Made by a program: the position numbers and the translations under genes. The notes under the pieces were generated by a model that was not told the origin of the DNA, ran no database searches, and saw nothing but the letters and a program-made list of their open reading frames with translations. From assembly GCF_024397895.1 (NCBI RefSeq), contig NZ_CP073346.1, positions 620,001 to 684,000 of the forward strand: DNA of 64,000 nt. Reading direction: 5' to 3'. Below, one piece after another: positions 50,697 through 61,278 of this stretch (position 1 is its first letter; each line of letters begins with the position of its first letter). This DNA comes from Pseudomonas benzenivorans. GTDB taxonomy: Bacteria > Pseudomonadota > Gammaproteobacteria > Pseudomonadales > Pseudomonadaceae.

Positions 50697-51863
50697 TCAG
50701 GCTGCAGCGCCCGCCTGGGCCTGGCGAATCACCCCGGCCAGGCGCTTGAGCCCCTCGCCCAGGCGCTCGGGCGCCACGTGACTGAAGTTCAGCCGCAGGT
50801 GCCCCGGATGCTGGTCCGGCTCGATGAAGAAGGGCTCGCCCGGCATGAAGGCGACCTTCTGCTCCAGGGCCTCCCCGAGCAGGGTACGGGTATCCAGCGG
50901 TTGCTTGAGGGTCAGCCAGAAGAACAGGCCGCCTTGAGGAGTTTCCCAGTCGGCCAGATCAATAAAATGCTCGAGCAAGGACGCCTGCATGGCATCGCGG
51001 CGTATCCGGTAGAAATCACGCAGTTCGGCCAGGTGGCCGCGGTACTGCTCGCTACCCAGCCACTGCAGGGCCTGCCACTGGCCGACGCGATTGGTGTGCA
51101 GGTCGGCCGACTGTTTCAGGCGCAGCAGGTAGGGGAACAGGTCGGGCGTGGCGATCAGGTAGCCGACGCGCAGGCCCGGCAGCAGGGTCTTGGAAACGGT
51201 GCCGGTGTAGATCCAACTGGCCTGCTTCAGGCGGCTGACGATAGGGGTGGCCTGGCCATCGTCGAACACCAGCTCGCGATAAGGCTCGTCCTCGATCAGG
51301 GTCACGCCGAACTCGTCCAGCAACGCCGCCACGGCATCGCGCTTGGCCTCGCTGTAGCGGGTGCCGGACGGGTTCTGGAAGGTCGGAATCAGGTAGGCGA
51401 AGGCCGGCTTGTGTCGCTCCAGGCGCTGGCGCAGGGCGCCCAGCTCGGGACCGTCGGCCTCCTGGGGCACGCCGATGCAATCGGCGCCGAACAGCTGGAA
51501 GGCCTGCAGCGCCGCCAGGTAAGTGGGTGCCTCCAGCAGCACCTCGGTGCCTGGGTCGATGAACAGCTTGCTGGCCAGGTCCAGGGTCTGCTGCGAGCCG
51601 CTGACGATCAGCACCTGGCTGGCCTCGCAGGGGACGCCCAGAGCCCGGGCCTCGGCGGCGATGGCCTCGCGCAGGGCCGGTTCGCCCTCGCTCATGCCGT
51701 ACTGGCCCATGCTCGCCGGCATCTCGCTCCACTCGACCTTGGGCAACATCGGCTCGGCAGGCAGGCCGCCGGCGAACGACATGACCTCCGGACGCTGCGC
51801 CGCGGCGAGGATTTCACGGATCAGGGAGCTTTTCAGGCGGGCAACGCGTTCGGAGAAGGCCAT
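50697..51863 (-). CDS. PLP-dependent aminotransferase (2-aminoadipate/LysN-like)
   Basis: A 388-residue fold-type I aminotransferase without a GntR DNA-binding domain. PLP Lys is K225 in GTVSKTLLPGLRVGY. N164-P165 of PTFQNPSGT and the EDEPYRELVF cofactor Asp loop are standard. Substrates of relatives include 2-aminoadipate, aromatic and branched amino acids. ATG 51863 (MAFSERVARLKSSLIREI) is the family's usual start; a TTG at 51902 opens the frame 13 codons further but has no support and overlaps an operator. It is divergent from a MarR regulator. Confidence 0.9.
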   Translation of the reverse strand: MAFSERVARLKSSLIREILAAAQRPEVMSFAGGLPAEPMLPKVEWSEMPASMGQYGMSEGEPALREAIAAEARALGVPCEASQVLIVSGSQQTLDLASKLFIDPGTEVLLEAPTYLAALQAFQLFGADCIGVPQEADGPELGALRQRLERHKPAFAYLIPTFQNPSGTRYSEAKRDAVAALLDEFGVTLIEDEPYRELVFDDGQATPIVSRLKQASWIYTGTVSKTLLPGLRVGYLIATPDLFPYLLRLKQSADLHTNRVGQWQALQWLGSEQYRGHLAELRDFYRIRRDAMQASLLEHFIDLADWETPQGGLFFWLTLKQPLDTRTLLGEALEQKVAFMPGEPFFIEPDQHPGHLRLNFSHVAPERLGEGLKRLAGVIRQAQAGAAA

Positions 51864-51896
51864 GGATGTCACCGGGGTGCTAAGACGAGGAATTTG

Positions 51897-51954
51897 GGTC
51901 AAACTGCTTGACCGAAACTACGACGCCCGGCTCACATACGTCAATATGCTTGAC
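51897..51954. promoter_or_regulatory. Twin MarR operators GTCAA-N5-TTGAC
   Basis: GGTCAA-actgc-TTGACC (51897-51913) and GTCAA-tatgc-TTGAC (51940-51954) are near-identical palindromes whose centres lie about 42 bases (four helical turns) apart, between the divergent aminotransferase and marR genes. The second contains the marR start codon in its spacer. Confidence 0.75.
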
Positions 51955-52401
51955 CTTAAAAATCCAACCACTCAGCAGGCCGCCATGGAGGCCTTCTTCT
52001 TCGGCTATCAGGCGTTCACCGCCAAGGCCGACGAAATGCTGGCGCGCCGCGGCCTGTCGCGGGTGCATCAGCGCATCCTGTTCTTCGTCGCCAAGTACCC
52101 GGGGCTGAGCGTCAAGCAACTGCTCGGCTACCTGGGGGTGACCAAGCAGGCGCTGAGCCTGCCCCTGCGGCAATTGCAGGAAATGCACCTGGTCAACAGC
52201 GTCGCCGGCGAAGACGACAAGCGTAAGCGCCTGCTCGGTATCACCGCCGAGGGCGCCAAACTGGAACAGGCGCTGCGCCGCGAGCAGGCCAAACTGCTGC
52301 AGCGCGCCTTCGCCGAAGCCGGCGAGGCTGCGGTCGAGGGCTGGCTGAGGGTCAACCAGGCGCTGGGCAGCAGCCATCAGACCGGTACAAACAACGACTG
52401 A
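51946..52401 (+). CDS. MarR-family transcriptional regulator
   Basis: A 151-residue winged-helix repressor. Dimerisation helices at both ends surround VHQRILFFVAKYPGLSVKQLLGYLGVTKQALSLPLRQL (HTH) and a wing DDKRKRLLGITAEGAKL. Its ATG lies within a GTCAA-N5-TTGAC palindrome, which suggests it blocks its own expression directly and controls the divergent aminotransferase through the twin site. Confidence 0.9.
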   Translation: MLDLKNPTTQQAAMEAFFFGYQAFTAKADEMLARRGLSRVHQRILFFVAKYPGLSVKQLLGYLGVTKQALSLPLRQLQEMHLVNSVAGEDDKRKRLLGITAEGAKLEQALRREQAKLLQRAFAEAGEAAVEGWLRVNQALGSSHQTGTNND

Positions 52402-52504
52402 AAGCAGTCTGCCGCAACTGTATCGGTCAACGCGCCCCTCGCTGTACCGCGACGACCAGGCAGGCCGGGCTTAGGCTGACAGCCATTGCCTGCGAGTAAC
52501 TGCC

Positions 52505-53119
52505 ATGACCGCCGAACTGCTGATCGCATTCGTTCTCTTCGCCTTCGTCACCTCGATTACCCCGGGACCGAACAACATGATGCTGCTCGCCTCAGGGGTA
52601 AACTTCGGCCTGCGCCGCAGCCTGCCCCACATGCTCGGCATCAGCCTGGGTTTCATGGTTCTGGTGCTGGCGGTCGGCCTGGGCCTGGGTCAGTTGTTCG
52701 AGCAGCTGCCTGCGCTGTACGGCGTCCTGCGCTATGCCGGCGCCGCCTACCTGCTGTACCTGGCCTGGAAGATCGCCCAGGCCGGCGCGCCGGACAGCCC
52801 GGATGGCGGGCGCAGCAGGCCCTTCAGTTTTCTCCAGGCGGCGGCCTTCCAGTGGGTCAATCCCAAGGCCTGGGTGATGGCCATAGGCGCCATCACCACC
52901 TACACACCCCAGGAAAATTTCGCGGTCAACGTCCTGCTGATTGCAGCCCTGTTCGCCCTGGTCAACTGCCCCAGCGTCGGCCTCTGGACGCTGACCGGCA
53001 GTCTGCTGCGCAATTGGCTGAACAACCCCCGCGTGCTGCGCTGCTTCAATATCGGCATGGCCCTGCTGTTGGTGGCCTCGCTCTATCCAATTCTGCTCGA
53101 CAGCAAAGGAACCCTGTAA
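52505..53119 (+). CDS. LysE-family exporter
   Basis: A 204-residue, six-helix amino-acid/metabolite exporter of the RhtB/LysE group, with the N-terminal signature SITPGPNNMMLLASG and FQWVNPKAWVMA in the middle. It probably exports an amino acid or analogue; position near an aminotransferase/MarR pair is suggestive but it is a separate unit. The BenE gene starts within its stop codon (TAATG), so both are co-translated. Confidence 0.9.
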   Translation: MTAELLIAFVLFAFVTSITPGPNNMMLLASGVNFGLRRSLPHMLGISLGFMVLVLAVGLGLGQLFEQLPALYGVLRYAGAAYLLYLAWKIAQAGAPDSPDGGRSRPFSFLQAAAFQWVNPKAWVMAIGAITTYTPQENFAVNVLLIAALFALVNCPSVGLWTLTGSLLRNWLNNPRVLRCFNIGMALLLVASLYPILLDSKGTL

Positions 53120-54312
53120 TGCCCGAAGCCGTTCAGGCGCGCCTGCGTCCTTTCGCCGACTCGTCGGTCTCGACAGTGGTCGCCGGCTTCATCGCCATGC
53201 TCACTGGCTACACCAGTTCCCTGGTGCTGATGTTCCAGGCCGGCCAGGCTGCGGGCCTGTCCGACGGACAGATTTCCTCATGGATCTGGGCCCTGTCGGT
53301 GGGCATGGGCCTGTGCTGCATCGGTCTTTCACTGCGTTATCGCGCGCCGGTGATGATCGCCTGGTCGACCCCCGGCGCCGCCCTGCTGATCAGCAGCCTG
53401 CCGGGAGTGCCCTATGCCGAGGCCATCGGCGCCTACATCCTTTGCTCCGCCTTGATCGTGCTGTGCGGCCTGACCGGCAGCTTCGACCGCATCATGCGCC
53501 GCATTCCCGCCTCCATCGCCGCCGCCCTGCTGGCCGGAGTGCTGTTCAAGATCGGCCTGGAGATCGGCGGCGCCGCCGAGCAGCAGCCGACCCTGGTGAT
53601 CGCCATGCTGCTGGCCTATCTGCTGGGCAAGCGCCTGTTGCCGCGTTACGCGGTGCTCGCCGCGCTGCTGGTCGGCTGCGCGCTGGCCGGGTTGTTCGGC
53701 CTGCTGGATTTTTCCGATTTCGAGCTGCAGCTGGCCACGCCCGAGTGGACCACGCCCGCCTTCTCCGGGTCCGCGGCGGTCAGCATCGGCATCCCGCTGT
53801 TCATCGTCGCCATGGCCTCGCAGAACCTGCCGGGCATGGCCGTGCTGCGCGCCAACGGCTACCACCAGGTGCCGGCCTCGGCGCTGCTGAACGTCACCGG
53901 GCTGGGTTCGATCCTGATGGCTCCCTTCGGCTCCCACGGCCTGCACATCGCCGCCCTCAGCGCGGCGATCTGCGCCGGTCCCGAGGCCCATGAGGACCCG
54001 AGCAAACGCTATACCGCCGCGGCCTGGTGCGGGGTTTTCTATGTCATCGCCGGGATCTTCGGCGCCACCCTGGCGGCACTGTTCGCTGCCTTGCCGACAA
54101 CATTGGTCCTGTCGATCGCCGCGCTGGCGCTGTTCGCCTCGATCATCGGCGGCCTGACCCAGGCCATGGCCGAGCCCAGGGAGCGCGAGGCGGCGCTGAT
54201 CACCTTTGTGATCACGGCCTCGGGCATGACCCTGCTGTCCATCGGCTCGGCCTTCTGGGGCATAGTCGCCGGCCTGCTGTGCCTGTTCATCCTCAACTGG
54301 CGCAAGGATTGA
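53119..54312 (+). CDS. BenE-family benzoate/H+ symporter-like transporter
   Basis: A 397-residue polytopic protein with about 12 helices (PF03594-type). Signatures are ADSSVSTVVAGFIAMLTGYTSSL, IAWSTPGAALL, VAMASQNLPGMAVLRANGY (central motif) and FGSHGLHIAALSAAIC. Family members import benzoate or other aromatic acids by proton symport; no catabolic genes are nearby, so the true substrate is open. Coupled to the LysE gene by TAATG, with AAGGA just upstream. Confidence 0.88.
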   Translation: MPEAVQARLRPFADSSVSTVVAGFIAMLTGYTSSLVLMFQAGQAAGLSDGQISSWIWALSVGMGLCCIGLSLRYRAPVMIAWSTPGAALLISSLPGVPYAEAIGAYILCSALIVLCGLTGSFDRIMRRIPASIAAALLAGVLFKIGLEIGGAAEQQPTLVIAMLLAYLLGKRLLPRYAVLAALLVGCALAGLFGLLDFSDFELQLATPEWTTPAFSGSAAVSIGIPLFIVAMASQNLPGMAVLRANGYHQVPASALLNVTGLGSILMAPFGSHGLHIAALSAAICAGPEAHEDPSKRYTAAAWCGVFYVIAGIFGATLAALFAALPTTLVLSIAALALFASIIGGLTQAMAEPREREAALITFVITASGMTLLSIGSAFWGIVAGLLCLFILNWRKD

Positions 54313-54338
54313 GCGGCCACCGCCGCCGGCCCAAGAAA

Positions 54339-54358
54339 AAGGCGCCTTGCGGCGCCTT
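54339..54358. terminator. Bidirectional terminator between benE-like and BASS genes
   Basis: Perfect 8-bp arms AAGGCGCC and GGCGCCTT around TTGC. The minus-strand T-run (TTTTTC) is strong, so it chiefly ends the BASS transcript. Confidence 0.85.
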
Positions 54359-54375
54359 AATTCCTATCCACCCGC

Positions 54376-55263
54376 TCAGGCGGCCTCGGCCGCCAGCTCC
54401 TGGCCATGGGTGCGATTGACCCACCAGCCGAACAGCGCCGCGGTGAAGAACATGATGATGCTGTAGATGGCCGCGGGAATGGCCATGGTCGAGTTGTTCA
54501 GCAATACCGGGCTCAATGCCAGGGCGATGGCCAGGGTGCCGTTGTGGATGCCGATCTCCATGCCGATGGCGATGGACTGGCGCAGGTTCAGCTTGAGCAG
54601 GCGCGGCACGTAGTAGCCGACCGCCAGGCTGAGCAGGTTGAAGGCCAGCGCGGCGCCCCCCACCAGCGGCGCGTAGTCGACGAAGGTCTGCCAGTCCTTG
54701 ACCAGCGCCAGCAGGATGATCAGCAGCAGAAACAGCGCCGAGACCAGCTTCACCGGCTTCTGCATGCGCTCGGCGAACGCCGGGAAGCGGCTGCGCAGCG
54801 CCATGCCGATCGCCACCGGGCCGAGCACGATGACGAACACCTGCAGCACCTTGCCGAACTGCAGCGGAATGGCCTGTTCGCCGGTCATGAAGTGCATCAA
54901 CGCCAGGTTGACGATCAGCGGCATGGTCAGGATGGCGATCACCGAGTTGACCGCGGTGAGGGTGATGTTCAGCGCCACGTCGCCATGGGCCAGGTGGCTG
55001 TAGAGGTTGGCCGTGGTACCGCCGGGCGAGGCGGCCAGCAGCATCAGGCCGACGGCCAGAGCCGGGGCCAGACCGAAGACCTTGGTCAGGCCGAAGCACA
55101 GCACGGGGAGCAGGAGCAGCTGGCAACCCAGGCCAATCAGCACCGGCTTGGGAAACTTCACCACCCGGGTGAAATCTGCCAGGCCGAGCGACAGCCCCAG
55201 GCCCAGCATGATGATGCCCAGTGCCACGGGCAGGAATAGCGTCAGTAGAGGGTCTGCAGTCAT
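54376..55263 (-). CDS. Bile acid:sodium symporter (BASS) family transporter
   Basis: A 295-residue protein with about nine to ten helices. Family motifs are GLQLLL-type second helix (GLGCQLLLLPVLCFG), ASPGGTTANLYSHLAHGDVALNITLTA (crossing helix with sodium site) and EIGIHNGTLAIALALSP (second crossing helix). BASS proteins import organic anions with sodium; bacterial substrates include pantoate and keto acids. It is monocistronic, ending in the bidirectional terminator. Confidence 0.9.
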   Translation of the reverse strand: MTADPLLTLFLPVALGIIMLGLGLSLGLADFTRVVKFPKPVLIGLGCQLLLLPVLCFGLTKVFGLAPALAVGLMLLAASPGGTTANLYSHLAHGDVALNITLTAVNSVIAILTMPLIVNLALMHFMTGEQAIPLQFGKVLQVFVIVLGPVAIGMALRSRFPAFAERMQKPVKLVSALFLLLIILLALVKDWQTFVDYAPLVGGAALAFNLLSLAVGYYVPRLLKLNLRQSIAIGMEIGIHNGTLAIALALSPVLLNNSTMAIPAAIYSIIMFFTAALFGWWVNRTHGQELAAEAA

Positions 55264-55416
55264 GGTTACTCTTCCTGGAGCGAAAACTCGATGGTGCGAT
55301 TCTGGCCAGACGGCGCCGGTTGCGCAGTGACTTTATCGGCCAAAACAGCGCCGCGCCATCGTGCCGAGGCAAAAGACCCCGGCTGCCGGGCCTTTCGCTC
55401 ACGCGGCAGAGCGGGT

Positions 55417-56178
<762 letters not shown>

Positions 56179-56285
56179 CTGTGTGTCCTCGCAAGGGATG
56201 AAAGTCGGGCTCGAGTCTAGTCAGAGTCGCCGGTACGGTGGCAGCACTATCAGGGCAGCGGTTGCCCGCCCATCCAGGCCATGGA

Positions 56286-59200
56286 TTAAGCCGCCGCCGG
56301 CTCGGCCTGCTCCAGCGCGCTGGGCGACAGCGGCCACCAGCGGCGCAGCAGCAGGTACAGGGTGGGAATCACCAGCAGGGTGAAGACGGTGCCGACCAGC
56401 AGACCGCCGACTATCACCAGGCCGATCTGCTGGCGGCTCTCGGCGCCTGCGCCACTGGCCAGGGCCAGTGGCAGCGAACCCAGGACCATCGCCCCGGTGG
56501 TCATCAGGATCGGCCGCAGTCGCTGCTCCGCAGCCTGCAGCACCGCCTCGCGCAGCGCTTCGCCACGGCGCAGCAATTGGTTGGCGAATTCGACGATGAG
56601 GATGCCGTGCTTGGTGATCAGGCCGATCAGGGTCACCAGGCCGACCTGGGAGTAGATGTTCAGGGTGCCGCCAAACAGGTACAGGGCCAGCAGCGCACCG
56701 GCCATCGACAGGGGCACGCTGAACAGGATGATCAACGGATCGATGAAGCTCTCGAACTGGGCCGCCAGCACCAGGTAGATGAACGCCAGGGCCAGGGCGA
56801 AGATCAGCGCGATGCCGGCGCTGGATTCCTTGAATTCCCGCGAGGTGCCGCTGTAGTCGAACAGGGTGCCGTCCGGAAAGATGTCCCGGGCAGCGCCCTC
56901 CAGGTGCTCGAGGGCCTCGCCGAGGGTATGGCCGGCACCGACGTTGGCGCTGAGGGTCACCGCACGCAGCTGATTGAAGTGATTGAGCTCGCGGGGCGCC
57001 ACACTCTCGCGCACCTCGATCAGGTTGGACAGCTGCACCATGTCGCCATCGCCGCCGCGCACGTAGACGCGGTCGAGGTCGGCGGGGTTGCTGCGGTCGA
57101 CATCGGCCAGCTGCACCAGCACCTCGTACTGCTCGCCCAGACGCTTGAAGCGGGTCACCTGGCGGCTGCCGAACAGGCTTTCCAGGGTTCGGCCAATGGT
57201 CGCCACATCGCTGCCCACCGCCACCGCCTGTTCGCGATTGACCGCCACCTTGAGCTGCGGCGTGTTGAGCTTGAGGTCGCTGTCCAGGCTCTCCAGCCCC
57301 GGGTAGTCGCGCACCCGCGCCAGCAGGGCTTCGACATAGCGCTCCAGGTCGGCGTACTCCAGGGACGAGCGTATCACCAGGTTGACCGGCTGGCTGCGCA
57401 CGCTCTGCCCCAGGGGCGGGCGGTTGACCGGGAAGGCGCGGATACCGGGAATGTCCTGCAGCCTGGGCAACAGTTCCTGGCGAATCTCGAACTGGCTGCG
57501 TCGGCGCTTGTTCCACTCCTCCAGCTTCATGAACGAGATGCCCTGGGTCACCGTGGGGAAGCCGGTGATCACCACGTAGCGATTGGTCTCGGCAATGCCG
57601 TCGTAGACCGCCTCGATCTGCCGCGCATAGCGGTTGGTGTAGTCGATGGTGGCGCCTTCCGGAGCGCTGAAGACACCGATCAGGGTGCCGGTGTCCTCGG
57701 TCGGAGCCAGCTCCGACCTGAGCCCGGCGAACAGCCAGAGGCAGGCCACGAGCACGGCCGCGAGCAGGGCCAGGATCAGCCACCAGCGGTCCAAGGCGCG
57801 CGAAAGTAGCCACTGGTACCCCCGATGCAGCGCGAGCAGCAGGTCCTCGATCAGGTTGTAGGCGCGGTTGTGACGGGCACTCGGCCGGTGCCGCGGCAGC
57901 AGTCGCGCGCACATCATCGGCGACAGGCTGAGGGCGACGAAGCCGGAGACGATCACCGCACCGGCCAGGGTCCAGGCGAACTCGGTGAACAGCTTGCCCG
58001 TGGTGCCCGGCATGAAGCCGATCGGCGCATAGACCGCGGCCAGGGTCAGGGTCATGGCGATCACCGCGAAGGCGATCTCGCGGCTGCCGGCGAACGCCGC
58101 CTGCAGGGGTGAAAGCCCGCGCTCCAGGTGGCGGTGGATGTTCTCGAGCATGACGATGGCATCGTCCACCACCAGGCCGATGGCCAAAACCATGGCCAGC
58201 AGCGTCAGGGTGTTGATGGAAAAGCCCATCAGCGCCATCAGGGCGAAGGCGCCGATCAGCGACACCGGAATGGTCACCAGCGGGATCAGGGTGGCGCGCA
58301 GCGAACGCAGGAACAGGAAGATGATCAGGATGACCAGCGCCACCGCCTCCCAGATGGTGGTGTAGACGTTGTCGATCGATTCGCGCACGAACAGCGAGCT
58401 GTCATGGGCCACCGCCATCTGCATGCCCTCGGGCAGCAGCGCGCGAACGTCGGGCAGCGCCGCTTCGACGCCGTCGGAGATGTCCAGCGGATTGGCGGTG
58501 GCCTGCTTGACCATGCCGATCACCACCGCCGGCTGGCCGTTGAAACGCACCAGGCTGCGCTGGCTGGCCGGACCGACCTCGGCGCGGCCGACATCGGCCA
58601 GGCGCAACAGGTAGCCCTGGGAGTCGTCGAGGATCATCTGCTCGAACGCCTCGGCGCTGCGCAGATCGGTCTCCGAGAGCAGGCTGAACTCGCGCTGGCG
58701 CGATTCGATGCGCCCGGCCGGGATCTCCACGTTTTGCCGCCGCAGGGCGTCTTCCACGTCCTGCACGGTCAGGCCATGGGCGGCCAGACGCTCCGGGTCC
58801 AGCCAGATACGCATGGCCGGGCGGCGTGCGCCACGGATCTGCACCTCGGCCACCCCGGGAATGACCTGCAGGCGATCCTTGACCAGGCGCTCGAGCAGTT
58901 CGGTGATGGCCATCGCCGAATGGCGTTCGCTGTAGAAGGCCAGAAACATCACCGGCTGGGCATCGGCCTCGACCTTCTGCACCACCGGCTCGTCGATCTC
59001 GTCGGGCAGCAGCCCGCGCACCCGGCCGAGGCGGTCGCGCACGTCGTTGGCCGCGCGGTCGGCGTCGCTGCCCAGACGAAACTGCGCGGTGATCTGGGTG
59101 CTCTCCGAGCGACTGATGGAGCTGACGAAGTCCAGCCCCTCGATACCCGAGAGCACGTCCTCGATCGGCTGGGCGACCTGAGACTCCATGATCTGCGGGC

Positions 59201-59363
59201 TGGCGCCCGGATAGCCGACGCCGACCGTGACGATGGGCACATCGATGTTGGGATACTCGCGCACCGTCAGGCGCTGGTAGCCCATCAGGCCGAGCAGCAG
59301 CAACACCAGCGACAGCACGCTGGCCAGCACCGGGCGGCGGATGCACACATCCGACAGGGTCAC
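56286..59363 (-). CDS. RND multidrug efflux permease
   Basis: A 1025-residue inner-membrane pump of the HAE1 family, with 12 helices and two large periplasmic loops. Proton-relay D400/D401 are in AIGLVVDDAIVMLEN. Opening MTLSDVCIRRPVLASVLSLVL and the second-repeat GLVTLIGLITKHGILIVEFANQL are characteristic. It lacks the hydrophobic-trap Phe pattern I would need to name MexB, MexD or MexF, and is closer to MexK/VexI-type single-operon pumps. It overlaps the adaptor gene by 4 bases. No outer-membrane channel gene follows, so it presumably shares an OprM/TolC-type partner. Confidence 0.93.
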   Translation of the reverse strand: MTLSDVCIRRPVLASVLSLVLLLLGLMGYQRLTVREYPNIDVPIVTVGVGYPGASPQIMESQVAQPIEDVLSGIEGLDFVSSISRSESTQITAQFRLGSDADRAANDVRDRLGRVRGLLPDEIDEPVVQKVEADAQPVMFLAFYSERHSAMAITELLERLVKDRLQVIPGVAEVQIRGARRPAMRIWLDPERLAAHGLTVQDVEDALRRQNVEIPAGRIESRQREFSLLSETDLRSAEAFEQMILDDSQGYLLRLADVGRAEVGPASQRSLVRFNGQPAVVIGMVKQATANPLDISDGVEAALPDVRALLPEGMQMAVAHDSSLFVRESIDNVYTTIWEAVALVILIIFLFLRSLRATLIPLVTIPVSLIGAFALMALMGFSINTLTLLAMVLAIGLVVDDAIVMLENIHRHLERGLSPLQAAFAGSREIAFAVIAMTLTLAAVYAPIGFMPGTTGKLFTEFAWTLAGAVIVSGFVALSLSPMMCARLLPRHRPSARHNRAYNLIEDLLLALHRGYQWLLSRALDRWWLILALLAAVLVACLWLFAGLRSELAPTEDTGTLIGVFSAPEGATIDYTNRYARQIEAVYDGIAETNRYVVITGFPTVTQGISFMKLEEWNKRRRSQFEIRQELLPRLQDIPGIRAFPVNRPPLGQSVRSQPVNLVIRSSLEYADLERYVEALLARVRDYPGLESLDSDLKLNTPQLKVAVNREQAVAVGSDVATIGRTLESLFGSRQVTRFKRLGEQYEVLVQLADVDRSNPADLDRVYVRGGDGDMVQLSNLIEVRESVAPRELNHFNQLRAVTLSANVGAGHTLGEALEHLEGAARDIFPDGTLFDYSGTSREFKESSAGIALIFALALAFIYLVLAAQFESFIDPLIILFSVPLSMAGALLALYLFGGTLNIYSQVGLVTLIGLITKHGILIVEFANQLLRRGEALREAVLQAAEQRLRPILMTTGAMVLGSLPLALASGAGAESRQQIGLVIVGGLLVGTVFTLLVIPTLYLLLRRWWPLSPSALEQAEPAAA

Positions 59364-60391
59364 GCGCCCTCCCCGGCGGCACGGGTGCGCACCGCCATCC
59401 CCGGCCGCACCTTCTGCCAGCCGGCACTGATCAGGGTCTCGTCACCGCTGAGCCCCTCGCGCACCTCGACCCGCCCGCGCAGGCGCCGGCCGAGCTTGAT
59501 CTCGCGTTGCTCGACCTTGCCGTCCACCACCAGGTTGACCAGCAGGCGCTCGCCCAGCGGCATCACCGCCTCTTCGGGTATCACCAGGGCATGGGGCCGT
59601 TCGGCGAGAATCACCGTGACCCGGACGAACTGCCCGGGCCTGAGGCGCAGCTGCGGATTGCCCAGGCGCGCTCTGATCGCCTGGCTGCGCCCGGCCACGT
59701 CCAGTTGCGGGTTGAGGGCGCTGATCGTGCCGCGGAACAGTTCGCCGGCGAAGGCATCCAGGCGGATCTCCACAGCCTGTCCGGGGTGGATCTGTCCGGC
59801 CGCCTTCTGCGGCACGCGAAAATCCAGCTTGAGCGGATCGAGCACCTCCAGGTTGACGATGTCCTGACCGGCCTCCAGGTAGTCGCCGGGGCTGACCCGA
59901 CGCAGACCCAGGCGGCCGTCGTAGGGCGCGCGAATCTGCGTCTTGTCCAGGCGCGCCTGGGCCAGGGCCAGGCTGGCCCGCGCTGCCTGCTGGCGCGATT
60001 GTGCCTCGTCCCGGGCCTGGGCATTGCTGGCCCCGCGCTGGAACAACAGCTGGGCACGCTGGAAGCTCTTCTCGGCCAGGTCCAGGTTGGCCCTGGCCAG
60101 GGCCAGCTCGGCCCGGGCGATGGCATCGTCCAGGCTGACCAGCAGGTCGCCGGCCGCCGCCGCCTGGCCTTCGACGAAATGCAGCCGGGCCAGGCGCCCC
60201 TCGATCTCGGGACGGATCATCACCGACTCGTCCGAGCGCAGGGTGCCGAAGGTGATCAGCTCATCGCGCACCAGGGTGCGCTCCGGGCGCACCACCTCGA
60301 CCAGGGGCCCGCGCCCCTCCTGGGCCTGGCCGACGGCGCCGATCAACAGCAGGGCGATGGCAACGAGGTAGCGACGCGCACGGGCAGGCAT
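59360..60391 (-). CDS. RND efflux periplasmic adaptor protein
   Basis: A 343-residue membrane-fusion protein. The signal peptide is residues 1-23 (cleavage near GQA-QE). A split lipoyl/barrel-sandwich domain (GRLARLHFVEGQAAAAGDLLVSLDD, and RAPYDGRLGLRRVSPGDYLEAG) encloses a helical hairpin of about 75 residues. The beta-barrel and membrane-proximal domains follow. No lipobox is present. It links the RND permease to an outer-membrane channel and is first in the operon. Confidence 0.93.
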   Translation of the reverse strand: MPARARRYLVAIALLLIGAVGQAQEGRGPLVEVVRPERTLVRDELITFGTLRSDESVMIRPEIEGRLARLHFVEGQAAAAGDLLVSLDDAIARAELALARANLDLAEKSFQRAQLLFQRGASNAQARDEAQSRQQAARASLALAQARLDKTQIRAPYDGRLGLRRVSPGDYLEAGQDIVNLEVLDPLKLDFRVPQKAAGQIHPGQAVEIRLDAFAGELFRGTISALNPQLDVAGRSQAIRARLGNPQLRLRPGQFVRVTVILAERPHALVIPEEAVMPLGERLLVNLVVDGKVEQREIKLGRRLRGRVEVREGLSGDETLISAGWQKVRPGMAVRTRAAGEGA

Positions 60392-60483
60392 GGCAGCCCC
60401 CTGACTCCTGGAGAGCTAAGTCTAGCCGCCCATCCGGGGCCACTGCGGCGGTTAGGTCACCGCAGCGACGGTCGAACCGCCGC

Positions 60484-61278
60484 CTACTGGCGCATACCGC
60501 GACCGCCGATCAGCAGACGGATGCACAGGGTGTAGAGCACCACTGTGGCCAGCAGCATGAAGCCGATGGCCACACCGATGCCGATGTCCGAGACGCCGAG
60601 GATGCCGTAGCGGAAGGCATTGACCATGTGCAGGATGGGGTTGGCCAGCGACACCGTCTGCCAGAACGGCGGCAGCAGGGCGATCGAGTAGAACACCCCG
60701 CCCAGGTAGGTCAGCGGCGTCAGCACGAAGGTCGGGATGATCGAGATGTCGTCGAAGCTGCGGGCGAACACCGCGTTGACGAAGCCGCCCATGGAAAAGA
60801 TGGTCGCCGTCATCAGCACCACCAGCACCGTCAGGCCCAGGTGGTGCACCGAAAGCTTGGTGAAGAACAGCGACAGCAAGGTGACGATGAAGCCGACCAG
60901 CAGGCCGCGCAGCACCCCGCCGACGACGAAGCCGATGAGGATGATGTGCGGCGACACCGGCGATACCAGCAGCTCCTCGATGTTGCGCTGGAACTTGCTG
61001 CCGAAGAAGCTCGACACCACGTTGCCGTAGGAGTTGGTGATCACCGACATCATGATCAGCCCCGGCACGATGTATTCCATGTAGCTGAAGCCGCCCATGT
61101 CGCCGATCTGCCGGCCGATCAGGTTACCGAAGATGACGAAGTACAGGACCATGGTGATCGCCGGCGGCAGCAGGGTCTGCGGCCAGATGCGGGTGAAGCG
61201 GCGGATCTCCCGGTAGACGATGGTACGCAGGGCCACCAGATTGGCGGCGAACTCGGTGTTGAGGTAAGCGGTGTTCAT
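60484..61278 (-). CDS. ABC-2 type transporter permease (YadH-like)
   Basis: A 264-residue, six-helix permease with an N-terminal interface helix (ALRTIVYREIRRFTRIW) and the conserved SMGGFVNAVFARSFDDISIIPTFVLTPLTYLGGVFY segment of the YadH/DrrB group. It forms an exporter with the ATPase encoded just upstream, whose stop overlaps its start by 4 bases. Substrates of relatives include polysaccharides, lipids and drugs; not determined here. Confidence 0.9.
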   Translation of the reverse strand: MNTAYLNTEFAANLVALRTIVYREIRRFTRIWPQTLLPPAITMVLYFVIFGNLIGRQIGDMGGFSYMEYIVPGLIMMSVITNSYGNVVSSFFGSKFQRNIEELLVSPVSPHIILIGFVVGGVLRGLLVGFIVTLLSLFFTKLSVHHLGLTVLVVLMTATIFSMGGFVNAVFARSFDDISIIPTFVLTPLTYLGGVFYSIALLPPFWQTVSLANPILHMVNAFRYGILGVSDIGIGVAIGFMLLATVVLYTLCIRLLIGGRGMRQ

